Origin: Romboutsia_E sp900604535
GTDB taxonomy: Bacteria > Bacillota > Clostridia > Peptostreptococcales > Peptostreptococcaceae
Reading direction: 5' to 3'
DNA length: 64,000 bases
NCBI RefSeq assembly: GCF_900604535.1
Contig: NZ_UWOT01000014.1
Span: forward strand, 26,462-90,461
In this document: in pieces, positions 17,409 to 26,009 of the stretch
Layout of the letters: every line of letters begins with the position of its first letter
How positions within the stretch are numbered: the first letter of the stretch is position 1
Notes under the pieces: model-generated
Database searches by the model: none
What the model saw: only the letters and a program-made list of their open reading frames with translations
Told to the model about the DNA's origin: nothing
Translations under genes and position numbers: made by a program

Positions 17409-18818
17409 TTATTTTTTGTCTGAAGATGATGCAACTTCTTCTCTAAAACTAAAATTATTATTTATTTTTGAATAAAGTTTATTACTTTTTAGTAAAAATT
17501 CAAATATACTTAATAATAAAATCCCCTTAAATATACTACTTAAACTTATACTCCACCATATTCCATCAATCCCTAAAATTTCAGGCTTAGATAAAAAATA
17601 TGCCATTGGGATTCTAGCTCCTGTAAAAATTGTAATTATTATAGATGGTATGTAAGTTCTTCCTATACCCTTCAGCGCTCCACTTATTATTATTTCTAAA
17701 CACATAAATAACTGAGAGTATCCTAAAATTTTTAAATACATTCCTCCTTTTGATATAGCATCACTTTCATTTATAAATAAAGAAAATATTTTTTCTCCTA
17801 AAAATACTAATACCAGTGTAGTTATAATACCCAATATTATTGAAGTAATTATACCTATTTTACATCCTTTAGTAACTCTATCGTAATTTTTAGCTCCATA
17901 GTTTTGCCCTACAAAGCTAGATAAGGCAACTGCTAACCCATCCGTACTCATCCAAGAGATAGATTCAATTTGAGATCCTACTTTCTGAACCGCTATGGCT
18001 ACAGGACCAAATGATGCAACTATAATTCCAATTGCCATTGAGAATAATGTAAACATACCATTTTGTATTGCTACTGGTAATCCAAGCTTAAATAGTTCTT
18101 TGTAGTAATTTAATTCTATTCTTCTGAATAACTTAATTCTAAAATACTCATTTTTACTTATTATTATTTTCAATAAAAATGTTATAGTAACTATAACTTG
18201 AGATGCTACTGTTGCTATAGCTGCTCCTATTACCCCAAGACTTGGAAAACCTAACAGTCCAAATATTAATATTGGATCTAATATTATATTTGCTATTAAT
18301 CCTATAGTATTTATTCTAAATGGTGTTTTACTATTTCCAAGTCCATTGAAAATTGCAGTAAATACTGGGTTAATAAAATAAAATACAAATCCACATGCTA
18401 CTATTATTAGATATTCTCTAGACATTAATATAACTTGATTATCTCCTAATTGAAAAATATCTACAAAAAATTTATTAAACATAATTATTGTTAATGAATA
18501 TAAAATTGCTAATATAATATTTATTTCTATTGCAGATTTTATATACGATATTGTATTTTTAAAGTTATTTTCTCCTATACTTTGGGAAACCTTTACTTCT
18601 CCACCAACTCTAGATATAATTATAAAAGCCATAGCTAACCAAGGATAAAATCCTGCAGTTCCAACTGCTGCTACTGCTTTACTTCCAATTTTACCAACCC
18701 ACATCATATCTGTTAGATTATATGCCATTTGTATAAAAGATGTTCCCATAATGGGTAATGCTAGTTTAATTAGTTTATCACTTATACTGCCACTAGTTAA
18801 ATCTGTTCTATCTTTCAT
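17409..18818 (-). CDS. MATE family multidrug/cation antiporter
   Basis: 469 aa with 12 membrane spans in two homologous halves of the MATE/NorM family. The first half begins LIKLALPIMGTSFIQMAYNLTDMMWVG and the second repeats the pattern (LFKLGLPVAIQNGMFTLFSM). It exports organic cations or drugs by Na+ or H+ antiport. The gene lies 30 bases upstream of the hydrogenase operon on the same strand and might be cotranscribed, although a functional link is not obvious. ATG preceded by TTAGGAGG. Confidence 0.9.
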   Translation of the reverse strand: MKDRTDLTSGSISDKLIKLALPIMGTSFIQMAYNLTDMMWVGKIGSKAVAAVGTAGFYPWLAMAFIIISRVGGEVKVSQSIGENNFKNTISYIKSAIEINIILAILYSLTIIMFNKFFVDIFQLGDNQVILMSREYLIIVACGFVFYFINPVFTAIFNGLGNSKTPFRINTIGLIANIILDPILIFGLLGFPSLGVIGAAIATVASQVIVTITFLLKIIISKNEYFRIKLFRRIELNYYKELFKLGLPVAIQNGMFTLFSMAIGIIVASFGPVAIAVQKVGSQIESISWMSTDGLAVALSSFVGQNYGAKNYDRVTKGCKIGIITSIILGIITTLVLVFLGEKIFSLFINESDAISKGGMYLKILGYSQLFMCLEIIISGALKGIGRTYIPSIIITIFTGARIPMAYFLSKPEILGIDGIWWSISLSSIFKGILLLSIFEFLLKSNKLYSKINNNFSFREEVASSSDKK

Positions 18819-18874
18819 ATTTCCTCCTAATAATTCTTTATAGCTCTCTTATAATTATATCATTTTATTTATAG

Positions 18875-18916
18875 AAAAAAGGAATGATATAAATTTTATT
18901 TAACTCATTCCTTTTT
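18875..18916 (-). terminator. Terminator after the prsA-like gene
   Basis: AAAAAAGGAATGA pairs with TCATTCCTTTTT around an ~17-base loop, and a TTTTTT run follows on the minus strand. It lies just downstream of the stop at 18924. Confidence 0.75.
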
Positions 18917-18923
18917 ACAATAT

Positions 18924-19856
18924 TTATGATTTTATTTTTGACTTTTTATTTAATTCTTCTATATGATTCATATATTTTTCATTTAATATAATTTCCCTTA
19001 TTTCATCCTTACAGTCATCATATTTTTTCATAGTATTTCTTATATCATTTATTTTAACTATGTGATATCCATATGAAGTTTCAAATACTTCTGATACTTC
19101 ACTTTTATCTAAACTAAATACTACACTTGTAAATTCAATATTTTTATCATCTTTAGTAAAGTATCCAAGATTTCCACCATTTTTACCAGTTAGTCTATCA
19201 TCAGAATATTTTTTTGCTAATTCTTCAAAGCTTTGTTTTTCTTTAATCATTTGAGAGATATTTTCTGCTTTTTCTTTTAATCTAACTTTTTTGTCACTAC
19301 TTACTTCAATATTATTTTCATCTAAAGTAGAAATTAAAATTTGAGATGCATTAACTTCTTCTATAAAAAATTTATTTTTATGCTTAAAATAATAGTCTTT
19401 AATTTCATCATCTCTTACTTCTAAATTGCTTTTGTATTTTTGTTTATATTTTTCTATTGCTATATCTTTTTTTACTATATTATACAAATATTCTTCATCT
19501 ATATTAGTACTTTCAATTGCCTTTTTATACGATGGATTAGATGCAATTGCTTTTTCTAATTCCTTATATTTTATTTCTACTTCTTGTTTTGTGGGTTCAA
19601 ATCCATTTAACTTTGCTTGTTGATATACAACTTCATTATCTACCATAAAACCTACTATTACATTTTTTAGATCATTATCTTCATTATAATTGTAATTATA
19701 ATTTATATAGTTACTTGTTGCTTCTATAATGTTTTTTGTTTTTTCATATTCATCTTTACTTATTTTCACTCCATTTACAGTAGCTATATTATTGCTACAA
19801 CCACTAATTTGCAAACATGCTAAACTTATTAATCCAATATATAATACTTTATTCAT
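18924..19856 (-). CDS. PrsA-like parvulin peptidyl-prolyl isomerase lipoprotein
   Basis: 310 aa from the ATG at 19856. An upstream in-frame ATG at 19871 lacks an RBS, whereas 19856 has GGAG at good spacing. The signal sequence ends in the lipobox LQISGCSNN, so the mature protein is a membrane lipoprotein outside the cell. An N-terminal SurA-like helical part is followed by a parvulin domain (about residues 165-270) with ASQILIST, FEELAKKYSDD, GGNLGYFTK and TSYGYHIVKI. It folds exported proteins. It is shorter than Bacillus PrsA in the C-terminal part. It lies 25 bases downstream of the deacetylase gene, probably in one operon. Confidence 0.88.
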   Translation of the reverse strand: MNKVLYIGLISLACLQISGCSNNIATVNGVKISKDEYEKTKNIIEATSNYINYNYNYNEDNDLKNVIVGFMVDNEVVYQQAKLNGFEPTKQEVEIKYKELEKAIASNPSYKKAIESTNIDEEYLYNIVKKDIAIEKYKQKYKSNLEVRDDEIKDYYFKHKNKFFIEEVNASQILISTLDENNIEVSSDKKVRLKEKAENISQMIKEKQSFEELAKKYSDDRLTGKNGGNLGYFTKDDKNIEFTSVVFSLDKSEVSEVFETSYGYHIVKINDIRNTMKKYDDCKDEIREIILNEKYMNHIEELNKKSKIKS

Positions 19857-19881
19857 AGTTATGCGCTCCATTTTTAGTCTT

Positions 19882-20679
19882 TTATTTTAAATTTCTTAAC
19901 CAATAGTTTTGTGGCGTTTCATCTTCTTCTATTGGTACAAATATATAACCTTCATTACTTAAATAACTTAATATTGAATCTAATGAGTTTGCAGTTTGCT
20001 TTCTTTCATGCATAAGTATCACTATATTATCTTTTCCCCTAGAATATGTTTTTACATTTTCTAAAACTTTTTCAGAATTAACCTTCCAATCTTCTGTATC
20101 GATATCCCAATCCCACATCTTATATCCAGCTTCTACTAAACTTTCATAACATTCATATGGTGTATATGGTTTACTACCATATGGTAGCCTAACTATATTA
20201 GACTCAACTCCAACTAAATCTAGTAAAGTTTGTTTATTTATATCAAACTCTTCTTTTGCTGACTTACTAGTTTTATATAACTTATGAATATCATGAGATA
20301 CACTATGAAATCCTGGTGTATTTCCATTTTCAATAATAGCTTTAACTTCATTTGGATATGATTTCATATTAGAATCTATCATGAAAAAGGTAGCTCTAGC
20401 ATTATACTTATTTAATACATTTAGGATTTCATTTGTATATTTAGAAGGTCCATCGTCTATTGTTATATATGCTACTTTACCAACACTCTTTGATGGTCCT
20501 TTATTGATTTCATTTGTAGATTTGTAAATTATATTAGTTATTGTTGTATTATATAGTTTATCATCTCTTATTAGCGGATTATTATTGGCATAACTAAATC
20601 CAACCATTAATCCGGCTCCAAAAAGTGATATACAAAGTATAACAAAAAAACTGTATTTGTATTTTTTGTTTTTGCTCAT
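19882..20679 (-). CDS. Polysaccharide deacetylase (NodB domain), membrane-anchored
   Basis: 265 aa. One N-terminal membrane segment (about residues 10-30) acts as signal anchor. The NodB domain shows motif 1 YITIDDGPSKYT, motif 2 GFHSVSHD (metal His pair; HSxxH), motif 3 RLPYGSKP, and DWDIDTEDW and VILMHERK near the end. These cover the expected catalytic Asp and metal ligands, so it is probably active on peptidoglycan or another N-acetylated glycan outside the membrane. It is similar in size to PdaA-type enzymes. RBS GGGGAGG. It lies upstream of the prsA-like gene in the same direction. Confidence 0.88.
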   Translation of the reverse strand: MSKNKKYKYSFFVILCISLFGAGLMVGFSYANNNPLIRDDKLYNTTITNIIYKSTNEINKGPSKSVGKVAYITIDDGPSKYTNEILNVLNKYNARATFFMIDSNMKSYPNEVKAIIENGNTPGFHSVSHDIHKLYKTSKSAKEEFDINKQTLLDLVGVESNIVRLPYGSKPYTPYECYESLVEAGYKMWDWDIDTEDWKVNSEKVLENVKTYSRGKDNIVILMHERKQTANSLDSILSYLSNEGYIFVPIEEDETPQNYWLRNLK

Positions 20680-20864
20680 CGCATCGCCTCCCCTTCCTTA
20701 AATACCTAGATTGTCTAAACTTAGGCATTTTGATAAACAAAAACTTTAATTGATTTTTTATTTATATATATTATTAGTAAAATTTTATCTTTTATAAACG
20801 ATATTGAATTTTTGTTATTTTTAAATATTGTATATTCTTTAATTTTTTTACATTTATTAAATAT

Positions 20865-20907
20865 AAAAAAACATACTAGTAAAATGTTTCATACTAGTAT
20901 GTTTTTT
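20865..20907 (-). terminator. Terminator after hisF
   Basis: AAAAAAACATACTAGT pairs with ACTAGTATGTTTTTTT, a 16-bp perfect stem around 11 bases, just after the minus-strand stop at 20924. Confidence 0.88.
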
Positions 20908-20923
20908 TCCATTTGTTTTTTAA

Positions 20924-21679
20924 TCAACTAATTGAAATACCATTACATACCATATAGTCCTTTAACTCTCTTATATTTATTTCTCCAAAGTGAAATACTG
21001 ATGCAGCAAGCACACCATCTACATTAGCTTCTTTTATAACCTTACAAAAATCATCCATACTTCCTGCACCCCTGGATGCTATAACTGGTATATTTACAAC
21101 TTCTGTAATCTTAGATAAAAGCTCTATATCATATCCACATTTCATTCCATCTTCATCTATACTACTTATAACTATTTCTCCTGCACCTAGATTTGCACCC
21201 TTTTTTGCCCATTCTATTACATTTATATCTGTTTTTTCTCTACCACCTTTTATATATACATTCCAAGATCCCTCACAATTTTTTTTAGCATCTATTGATA
21301 ATACTACGCTTTTAGTTCCAAACTCTAGTGATGCTTGTTTAATTAATCCTGGATTTTTTACGGCTGAAGAATTTATTGATACTTTATTAGCTCCTTGCCT
21401 AAGTATATTGCTAAAATCATATAAGCTACTTACCCCTCCACCTACACAAAATGGGATATCTATATACTCTGCTACTCTTTTGATAAAATTTAGAGATGTT
21501 TTTCTGTCTTCATATGATGCTGTTATATCATAAAATATAAGTTCATCAGCTCCACTATCGTTGTATAATTTAGCCAATACTTCTGGTGAATCTACATCTA
21601 TTATATCTTTAAATTTCCTCCCTTTTACGACTCTACCATTTATAACATCTAGGCACGGTATTATCCTTTTTGTAAGCAT
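20924..21679 (-). CDS. hisF: Imidazole glycerol phosphate synthase cyclase subunit HisF, standing alone
   Basis: 251-aa TIM barrel. HisF landmarks: RIIPCLDVINGRVVKG with catalytic Asp11, YDITASYEDR, CVGGGVSS (phosphate site), VLSIDAKK with the second catalytic Asp near 130, and LAASVFHFGEI. It makes imidazole glycerol phosphate and AICAR using ammonia from HisH. The second phosphate loop, normally IASGGAG, reads IASRGAG here. No hisH or other his gene is nearby, and a terminator follows directly. It may work in trans with a histidine operon elsewhere or have drifted to another role. Confidence 0.88.
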   Translation of the reverse strand: MLTKRIIPCLDVINGRVVKGRKFKDIIDVDSPEVLAKLYNDSGADELIFYDITASYEDRKTSLNFIKRVAEYIDIPFCVGGGVSSLYDFSNILRQGANKVSINSSAVKNPGLIKQASLEFGTKSVVLSIDAKKNCEGSWNVYIKGGREKTDINVIEWAKKGANLGAGEIVISSIDEDGMKCGYDIELLSKITEVVNIPVIASRGAGSMDDFCKVIKEANVDGVLAASVFHFGEINIRELKDYMVCNGISIS

Positions 21680-21810
21680 AATTCTAATACCTCCTTAAGA
21701 TATATTTTTCTCAATTATATAATTTATGCTCATTTCAAAATTTTTATAACTTTTTTATGTAATTATTCTAAAATTTATTAGATTAATATCAATATACTTA
21801 ATTTATTAAT

Positions 21811-21853
21811 AAAAAATAAGTATATAGGGTAATACCCTATATACTTATTTTTT
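21811..21853 (-). terminator. Terminator overlapping the azoreductase stop
   Basis: AAAAAATAAGTATATAGGGT pairs with the complementary stretch to 21853 around a very short loop, flanked by T runs. The stop codon at 21837 lies inside the stem. Confidence 0.85.
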
Positions 21854-22487
21854 CTATAATCTTATCTATTTTTTCACTTGCTTTTTTTATAGCTTCTAAC
21901 CTTTCTTCTTCTGTATTTCCAGTACCTGATACCATAAGTTCTTCAATCTTTTTAATTCCTAATATCTTCATTATACTAGCAATATAATTTTCACCTTTAT
22001 CAAGTATTGGGTCCAATATCCAAGGAATATTTCCTCCACTAGATTGAATATATACTAATGCTCTATTTTGATCTCCTAGTAATCCCTTAGGTTTATTATT
22101 CTCAAATTTAATTGTTTTTCCAACTTGTATTATACAATCCATATATTCTTTAAGGGGAGCAGGAAATCCTAAACTCCACATAGGAGATGCTATTACATAA
22201 ACTTGAGCACTTGCAAACTGATCGCATAAATCTCTAATTTTTTGTATTTCTCTTTGATCCTTGTCATCTAATTTTTTAGCATCGTCCTCTTTTATTATGG
22301 CATTTCTACCTTCAAAATATTGATATTCAAGTCTTGGTATATGATCTTTATATAAATCAACTTCCTCAACTTTAAAATCTTTGTTTTTTTCTAAAAATTT
22401 GTTTATAAACTCTCTAGCTACAGTTTTGCTAGAAGATAAATCCTCAGGCTTTGAATTGACACTTATATATAATAATTTCTTTTCCAT
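21837..22487 (-). CDS. FMN-dependent NADH-azoreductase / quinone reductase (AzoR-like)
   Basis: 216-aa flavodoxin-fold protein. The N-terminal LLYISVNSKPEDLSSSKTVAREF phosphate-binding loop, the YVIASPMWSLGFPAPLKEYMDC motif (about residues 96-117) and the IQSSGG loop near 169-174 are typical of the AzoR / NAD(P)H dehydrogenase (quinone) family. It would reduce quinones or azo compounds by two-electron transfer in the cytoplasm. Full length. RBS AGAGGTG. Monocistronic by its own terminator. Confidence 0.88.
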   Translation of the reverse strand: MEKKLLYISVNSKPEDLSSSKTVAREFINKFLEKNKDFKVEEVDLYKDHIPRLEYQYFEGRNAIIKEDDAKKLDDKDQREIQKIRDLCDQFASAQVYVIASPMWSLGFPAPLKEYMDCIIQVGKTIKFENNKPKGLLGDQNRALVYIQSSGGNIPWILDPILDKGENYIASIMKILGIKKIEELMVSGTGNTEEERLEAIKKASEKIDKIIEKISI

Positions 22488-22652
22488 TAGTTCACCTCTA
22501 AGAGAAATCTTATTTTATTCATTTATTATTATTTACTCAAGTTAACTATTATATTCTTATTTAGATTTCTTCTAAAAATCAACTTAATTTCTATGTATTA
22601 AACCTTATTATATAATCTATATCATCATAGTAAAATTTTTATTTATATTATT

Positions 22653-24071
22653 TTATGCAAGTTGAATTTTTTCTTCTGATAAGGATTTTTCTTGTATATA
22701 TTCATCAATTGCCTTAGCTGCCTTTTTACCTGCCCCCATTGCAGATATTACTGTAGCCGCTCCAGTTACTGCATCTCCTCCAGCATAAACACTTTTTCTT
22801 GATGTAAGACCATTTTCATCTGTTACTATACATTCTCTTTTATTAATTTCTAAACCTTCTGTAGTTGAGCTTATAAGTGGATTAGGGCTTGTTCCAAGTG
22901 ACATTATAACTGTATCTACATCTATAATAAATTCTGATCCACTTACCACTATAGGTCTTCTTCTTCCTGATTCATCAGGTTCTCCTAATTCCATCTTCAC
23001 ACACAGCATACCTTTAACATTTCCACTCTCATCAAGCAAAATTTCTACTGGATTAGTTAATGTATCAAATATTACACCTTCTTCTTTTGCATGATGTATT
23101 TCTTCTTTCCTTGCAGGTAACTCTGATTCACCTCGTCTATATACTATATGAGTTTTTGCTCCTAATCTAAGAGCCGTTCTTGCTGCATCCATAGCAACAT
23201 TTCCTCCACCTACAACTGCTACAGACTTACCAACTCTTATTGGAGTTGCATAATCATCTTTATACGCTTTCATTAAGTTTACCCTAGTTAAAAATTCATT
23301 TGCAGAGAATACACCATTTGCATTTTCGCCCTTTATTCCCATAAACTTAGGTAGACCTGCTCCAGATCCTATAAATATAGCTTCAAATTTTTCTTCTTCT
23401 ATTAATTCATCTATAGTTATAGTTCTTCCTATAACTACATTAGTTTCTATTTTCACACCTAATTTTTTAATACTATCTATTTCAGCATTGACGATTTCTT
23501 TTTTAGGTAATCTAAATTCTGGTATTCCGTAAGTTAAAACACCACCTGCTTCGTGCATAGCTTCGAATATAGTTACATCATACCCATTCTTAGCTAAGTC
23601 TCCTGCACATGCAAGGCCTGCTGGTCCACTTCCAATTACAGCTATCTTTTTATTATTTTTAGGTTTTGTTTCTGTTAAATCTATATTATTGGCTCTTGAC
23701 CAGTCTGCTACAAATTTTTCTAACTTTCCTACAGCAATTGATGCAGATTTTCTAGCAAATACACATTTGCCTTCACATTGATTTTCTTGTGGGCATACTC
23801 TACCGCATACAGCCGGTAGTGAACTACTCTTAGCTATTATCTTTGCCGCACCTTCTATATCATTCTCTTTTATCTTTCCTATAAATCCAGGTATATCTAC
23901 TCCTACAGGACAAGCTGATACACATTGAGGCTTTTTGCAACCTAAGCATCTATTTGCTTCACATATAGCTTCTTCCATATTATATCCTAAGCATACTTCA
24001 TCAAAATTAGTTCTTCTTTTTTCTGCATCTTGTTCTTTAACTGGAACTCTTTCCATTTTATTCATTCCCAT
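22653..24071 (-). CDS. nfnB: NADH-dependent ferredoxin:NADP+ oxidoreductase subunit NfnB (GltD-like)
   Basis: 472 aa from the ATG at 24071. A longer frame begins at 24116 but overlaps nfnA by 44 bases and has no RBS, while 24071 has GGGGGTAG. N-terminal iron-sulfur motifs CLGCKKPQCVSACPVG and CGRVCPQENQCEGKCV are followed by the FAD motif GSGPAGLACAGDLAKNG and the NAD(P)H motif VVGGGNVAMDAARTALRLG. With NfnA this forms the bifurcating transhydrogenase that couples NADH and reduced ferredoxin to two NADPH. The NfnA partner directly upstream, one base away, separates it from glutamate synthase small subunit. Confidence 0.92.
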   Translation of the reverse strand: MGMNKMERVPVKEQDAEKRRTNFDEVCLGYNMEEAICEANRCLGCKKPQCVSACPVGVDIPGFIGKIKENDIEGAAKIIAKSSSLPAVCGRVCPQENQCEGKCVFARKSASIAVGKLEKFVADWSRANNIDLTETKPKNNKKIAVIGSGPAGLACAGDLAKNGYDVTIFEAMHEAGGVLTYGIPEFRLPKKEIVNAEIDSIKKLGVKIETNVVIGRTITIDELIEEEKFEAIFIGSGAGLPKFMGIKGENANGVFSANEFLTRVNLMKAYKDDYATPIRVGKSVAVVGGGNVAMDAARTALRLGAKTHIVYRRGESELPARKEEIHHAKEEGVIFDTLTNPVEILLDESGNVKGMLCVKMELGEPDESGRRRPIVVSGSEFIIDVDTVIMSLGTSPNPLISSTTEGLEINKRECIVTDENGLTSRKSVYAGGDAVTGAATVISAMGAGKKAAKAIDEYIQEKSLSEEKIQLA

Positions 24072-24072
24072 A

Positions 24073-24963
24073 TTATCTACCCCCACATCCACAATTACTA
24101 TGATGAGATGTTCCATCTTCCTCTAATTCTAAGATTGCTCTTCCCTCTTCTGTCTTATACATGGATTGTCTTCTCATAGCTTCATCAAAATCAACTAAGT
24201 GACCATCAAATTCTGGACCATCTACACAAGCAAATTTAATTTTATCTCCTAAACTTACTCTACATGCTCCACACATTCCAGTTCCATCAACCATTATAGG
24301 ATTTAGGCTTACTGTAGTAGGTATTTCTAACTCTTTAGTTAACATGCTTGTAAACTTCATCATTATCATAGGGCCGATTACAACTGCATGATCATATTTT
24401 TTGCCTTTATTTTGAACTAAATCTCTTAATAACTCAGTAACTCTTCCATTATATCCATATGAACCATCATCAGTTGAAATATATAAACTTTTAGCAACTG
24501 CTTTCATTTCATCTTCTAAAATAAGTAACTCTCTGTTTCTAGATCCAATTATTACATCAACATCTAGATTATTCTCTTTAAACCATTTAACTTGCGGATA
24601 TACTGGTGCTGCACCAACTCCGCCTGCTATAAATATAATCTTTTTTTTCTTAAGATTTTCTATATCTTCATGTATAAACTCACTTGGTTGACCTAATGGT
24701 CCAACAAAATCTGTTATGTAATCCCCTTCATTAAGGTTTGCTAATAACTTAGTTGAGGCGCCAACTATTTGAAAAACAATTGTAACAGTATTTTGATTTC
24801 TGTCATAATCAGCAATAGTAAGAGGTATTCTCTCGCCTTTTTCATCCATTTTTACTATAACAAATTGGCCAGGTTGTGCCGATTTTGAAATCCTCTTTGA
24901 TTCAATTTCCATTAAATAAATATTATCTGCTAATACTCTTTTACTTATAATTCTATTTCCCAT
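24073..24963 (-). CDS. nfnA: NADH-dependent ferredoxin:NADP+ oxidoreductase subunit NfnA
   Basis: 296 aa from the ATG at 24963, which has GGGG nine bases upstream; the upstream ATG at 24978 is poorly spaced. It has ferredoxin-NADP+ reductase-type FAD and NAD(H) domains: IPLTIADYD (FAD), FIAGGVGAAPVYPQ (nucleotide), and the C-terminal [2Fe-2S] ligands in GTGMCGACRVSLGDKIKFAC with an upstream Asp. The tail SHHSNCGCGGR is an extra Cys/His-rich end not needed by the family fold. Gene order nfnA-nfnB is standard. A promoter should lie in the AT-rich 24979-25220 gap. Confidence 0.92.
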   Translation of the reverse strand: MGNRIISKRVLADNIYLMEIESKRISKSAQPGQFVIVKMDEKGERIPLTIADYDRNQNTVTIVFQIVGASTKLLANLNEGDYITDFVGPLGQPSEFIHEDIENLKKKKIIFIAGGVGAAPVYPQVKWFKENNLDVDVIIGSRNRELLILEDEMKAVAKSLYISTDDGSYGYNGRVTELLRDLVQNKGKKYDHAVVIGPMIMMKFTSMLTKELEIPTTVSLNPIMVDGTGMCGACRVSLGDKIKFACVDGPEFDGHLVDFDEAMRRQSMYKTEEGRAILELEEDGTSHHSNCGCGGR

Positions 24964-25220
24964 AATAATTTTCCCCATCCTGTCTTTATAGTTTCCCCAA
25001 TTTTATTTATGTACTTCAAATAACTTTTGTTATTTTTTTAACTTTTTATAGTGTTATGTATACATAAAGTATACTATATTTTATATGTTTTGTAATAATT
25101 TACTACTAATTTAAACATAAAATTTTACTATTATATCTAGTTTTTTTATAATAATTTTAATTTATAATAATATTATGTATACAAAATTATGTTGTTAAAT
25201 TCACAACTTAATTATTATAT

Positions 25221-25259
25221 AAAAAAAGAAACTATATTTTATATAATAGTTTCTTTTTT
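25221..25259 (-). terminator. Terminator after the first reverse rubrerythrin
   Basis: AAAAAAAGAAACTATAT pairs with ATATAATAGTTTCTTTTTT, ending nine bases before the minus-strand stop at 25268. The rest of the gap 24979-25220 is AT-rich with small palindromes such as GTATAC, and I see no further gene in it. Confidence 0.85.
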
Positions 25260-25267
25260 ATAATTTA

Positions 25268-25813
25268 TTATTTTTCAAAATGTCTTTTAAGAAGTCCTAA
25301 GAATGCCTTACCATGTCTTGCTTCATCTTTGCACATTTCATGTACTGTATCATGAATTGCATCTAAACCTAGCTCTTTAGCTTTTTTAGCTAGTTTTAAT
25401 TTTCCATCTGTTGCTCCATATTCAGCTTCAACTCTTACAGATAAGTTTTCTTTAGTATCAGCAACAACTACCTCTCCAAGAAGTTCAGCAAATTTAGCTG
25501 CATGTTCTGCTTCTTCATAAGCTATTCTTCTATATGCTTCTGCTACTTCTGGATATCCTTCTCTATCTGCTTGACGACTCATAGCTATATACATTCCAAC
25601 CTCAGTACATTCACCTATAAAGTTATCTCTTAATCCTTCCACTATCTCTTCATCTACTCCCTTTGCTAATCCGATTCTATGTTCATCTGCCCATTTCATT
25701 TCCCCTGACATTTCTTCAAATTTTTCTGAACCAACCTTACAAACTGGACATAAACTAGGAGCTTCATCTCCTTCATATATATATCCACACACTGTACATA
25801 CAAATTTTTTCAT
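25268..25813 (-). CDS. Reverse rubrerythrin (N-terminal rubredoxin, C-terminal diiron), copy 1
   Basis: 181 aa. An N-terminal rubredoxin-like site (CTVCGYIYEGD...CPVCKVG, residues 6-28) precedes a four-helix diiron domain whose ligands include ExxH in EEAEHAAKF and EARHGKAF. In classic rubrerythrin the order is reversed, so this is a 'reverse rubrerythrin', which in clostridia works as an NADH-linked H2O2/O2 reductase. A second copy at 32190-32744 is about 85% identical by eye. RBS AGGAGG. It is monocistronic, consistent with strong oxidative-stress induction, although no operator was identified. Confidence 0.93.
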   Translation of the reverse strand: MKKFVCTVCGYIYEGDEAPSLCPVCKVGSEKFEEMSGEMKWADEHRIGLAKGVDEEIVEGLRDNFIGECTEVGMYIAMSRQADREGYPEVAEAYRRIAYEEAEHAAKFAELLGEVVVADTKENLSVRVEAEYGATDGKLKLAKKAKELGLDAIHDTVHEMCKDEARHGKAFLGLLKRHFEK

Positions 25814-25977
25814 AATTTTTTCCTCCTTATATTAATTTATTTATATTAATTTATTTAAAATTCACTTTTAATTTTATTATACTTAACTTATACCCTTGTG
25901 TTTCTAATCTAAACATGATTATATAAAATTTGTTTATATTTTCATAAAATTCGTACTTTTATCCATTAATTTCTCTA

Positions 25978-26009
25978 TAAAAAAGACCTACCATATATGG
26001 TAAGTCTTA
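25978..26009 (-). terminator. Terminator after the vanW-like gene
   Basis: AAGACCTACCATA pairs with TATGGTAAGTCTT (one mismatch) immediately after the stop at 26010, with A/T-rich flanks that give a T-containing tail on the minus strand. Confidence 0.65.

Noticed and set aside
24072..24116. Longer N-terminus of NfnB
   Set aside because: It overlaps nfnA, lacks an RBS and reads as a random hydrophobic stretch; the start at 24071 has a strong RBS.
25054..25075. GTATAC palindromes upstream of nfnA
   Set aside because: Short, AT-rich and without a known matching regulator; not enough to call an operator.
25191..25208. Rex-like operator (TTGTTAAATTCACAA) upstream of nfnA
   Set aside because: The arms have the wrong spacing for the 18-bp Rex site; chance similarity in AT-rich DNA is likely.
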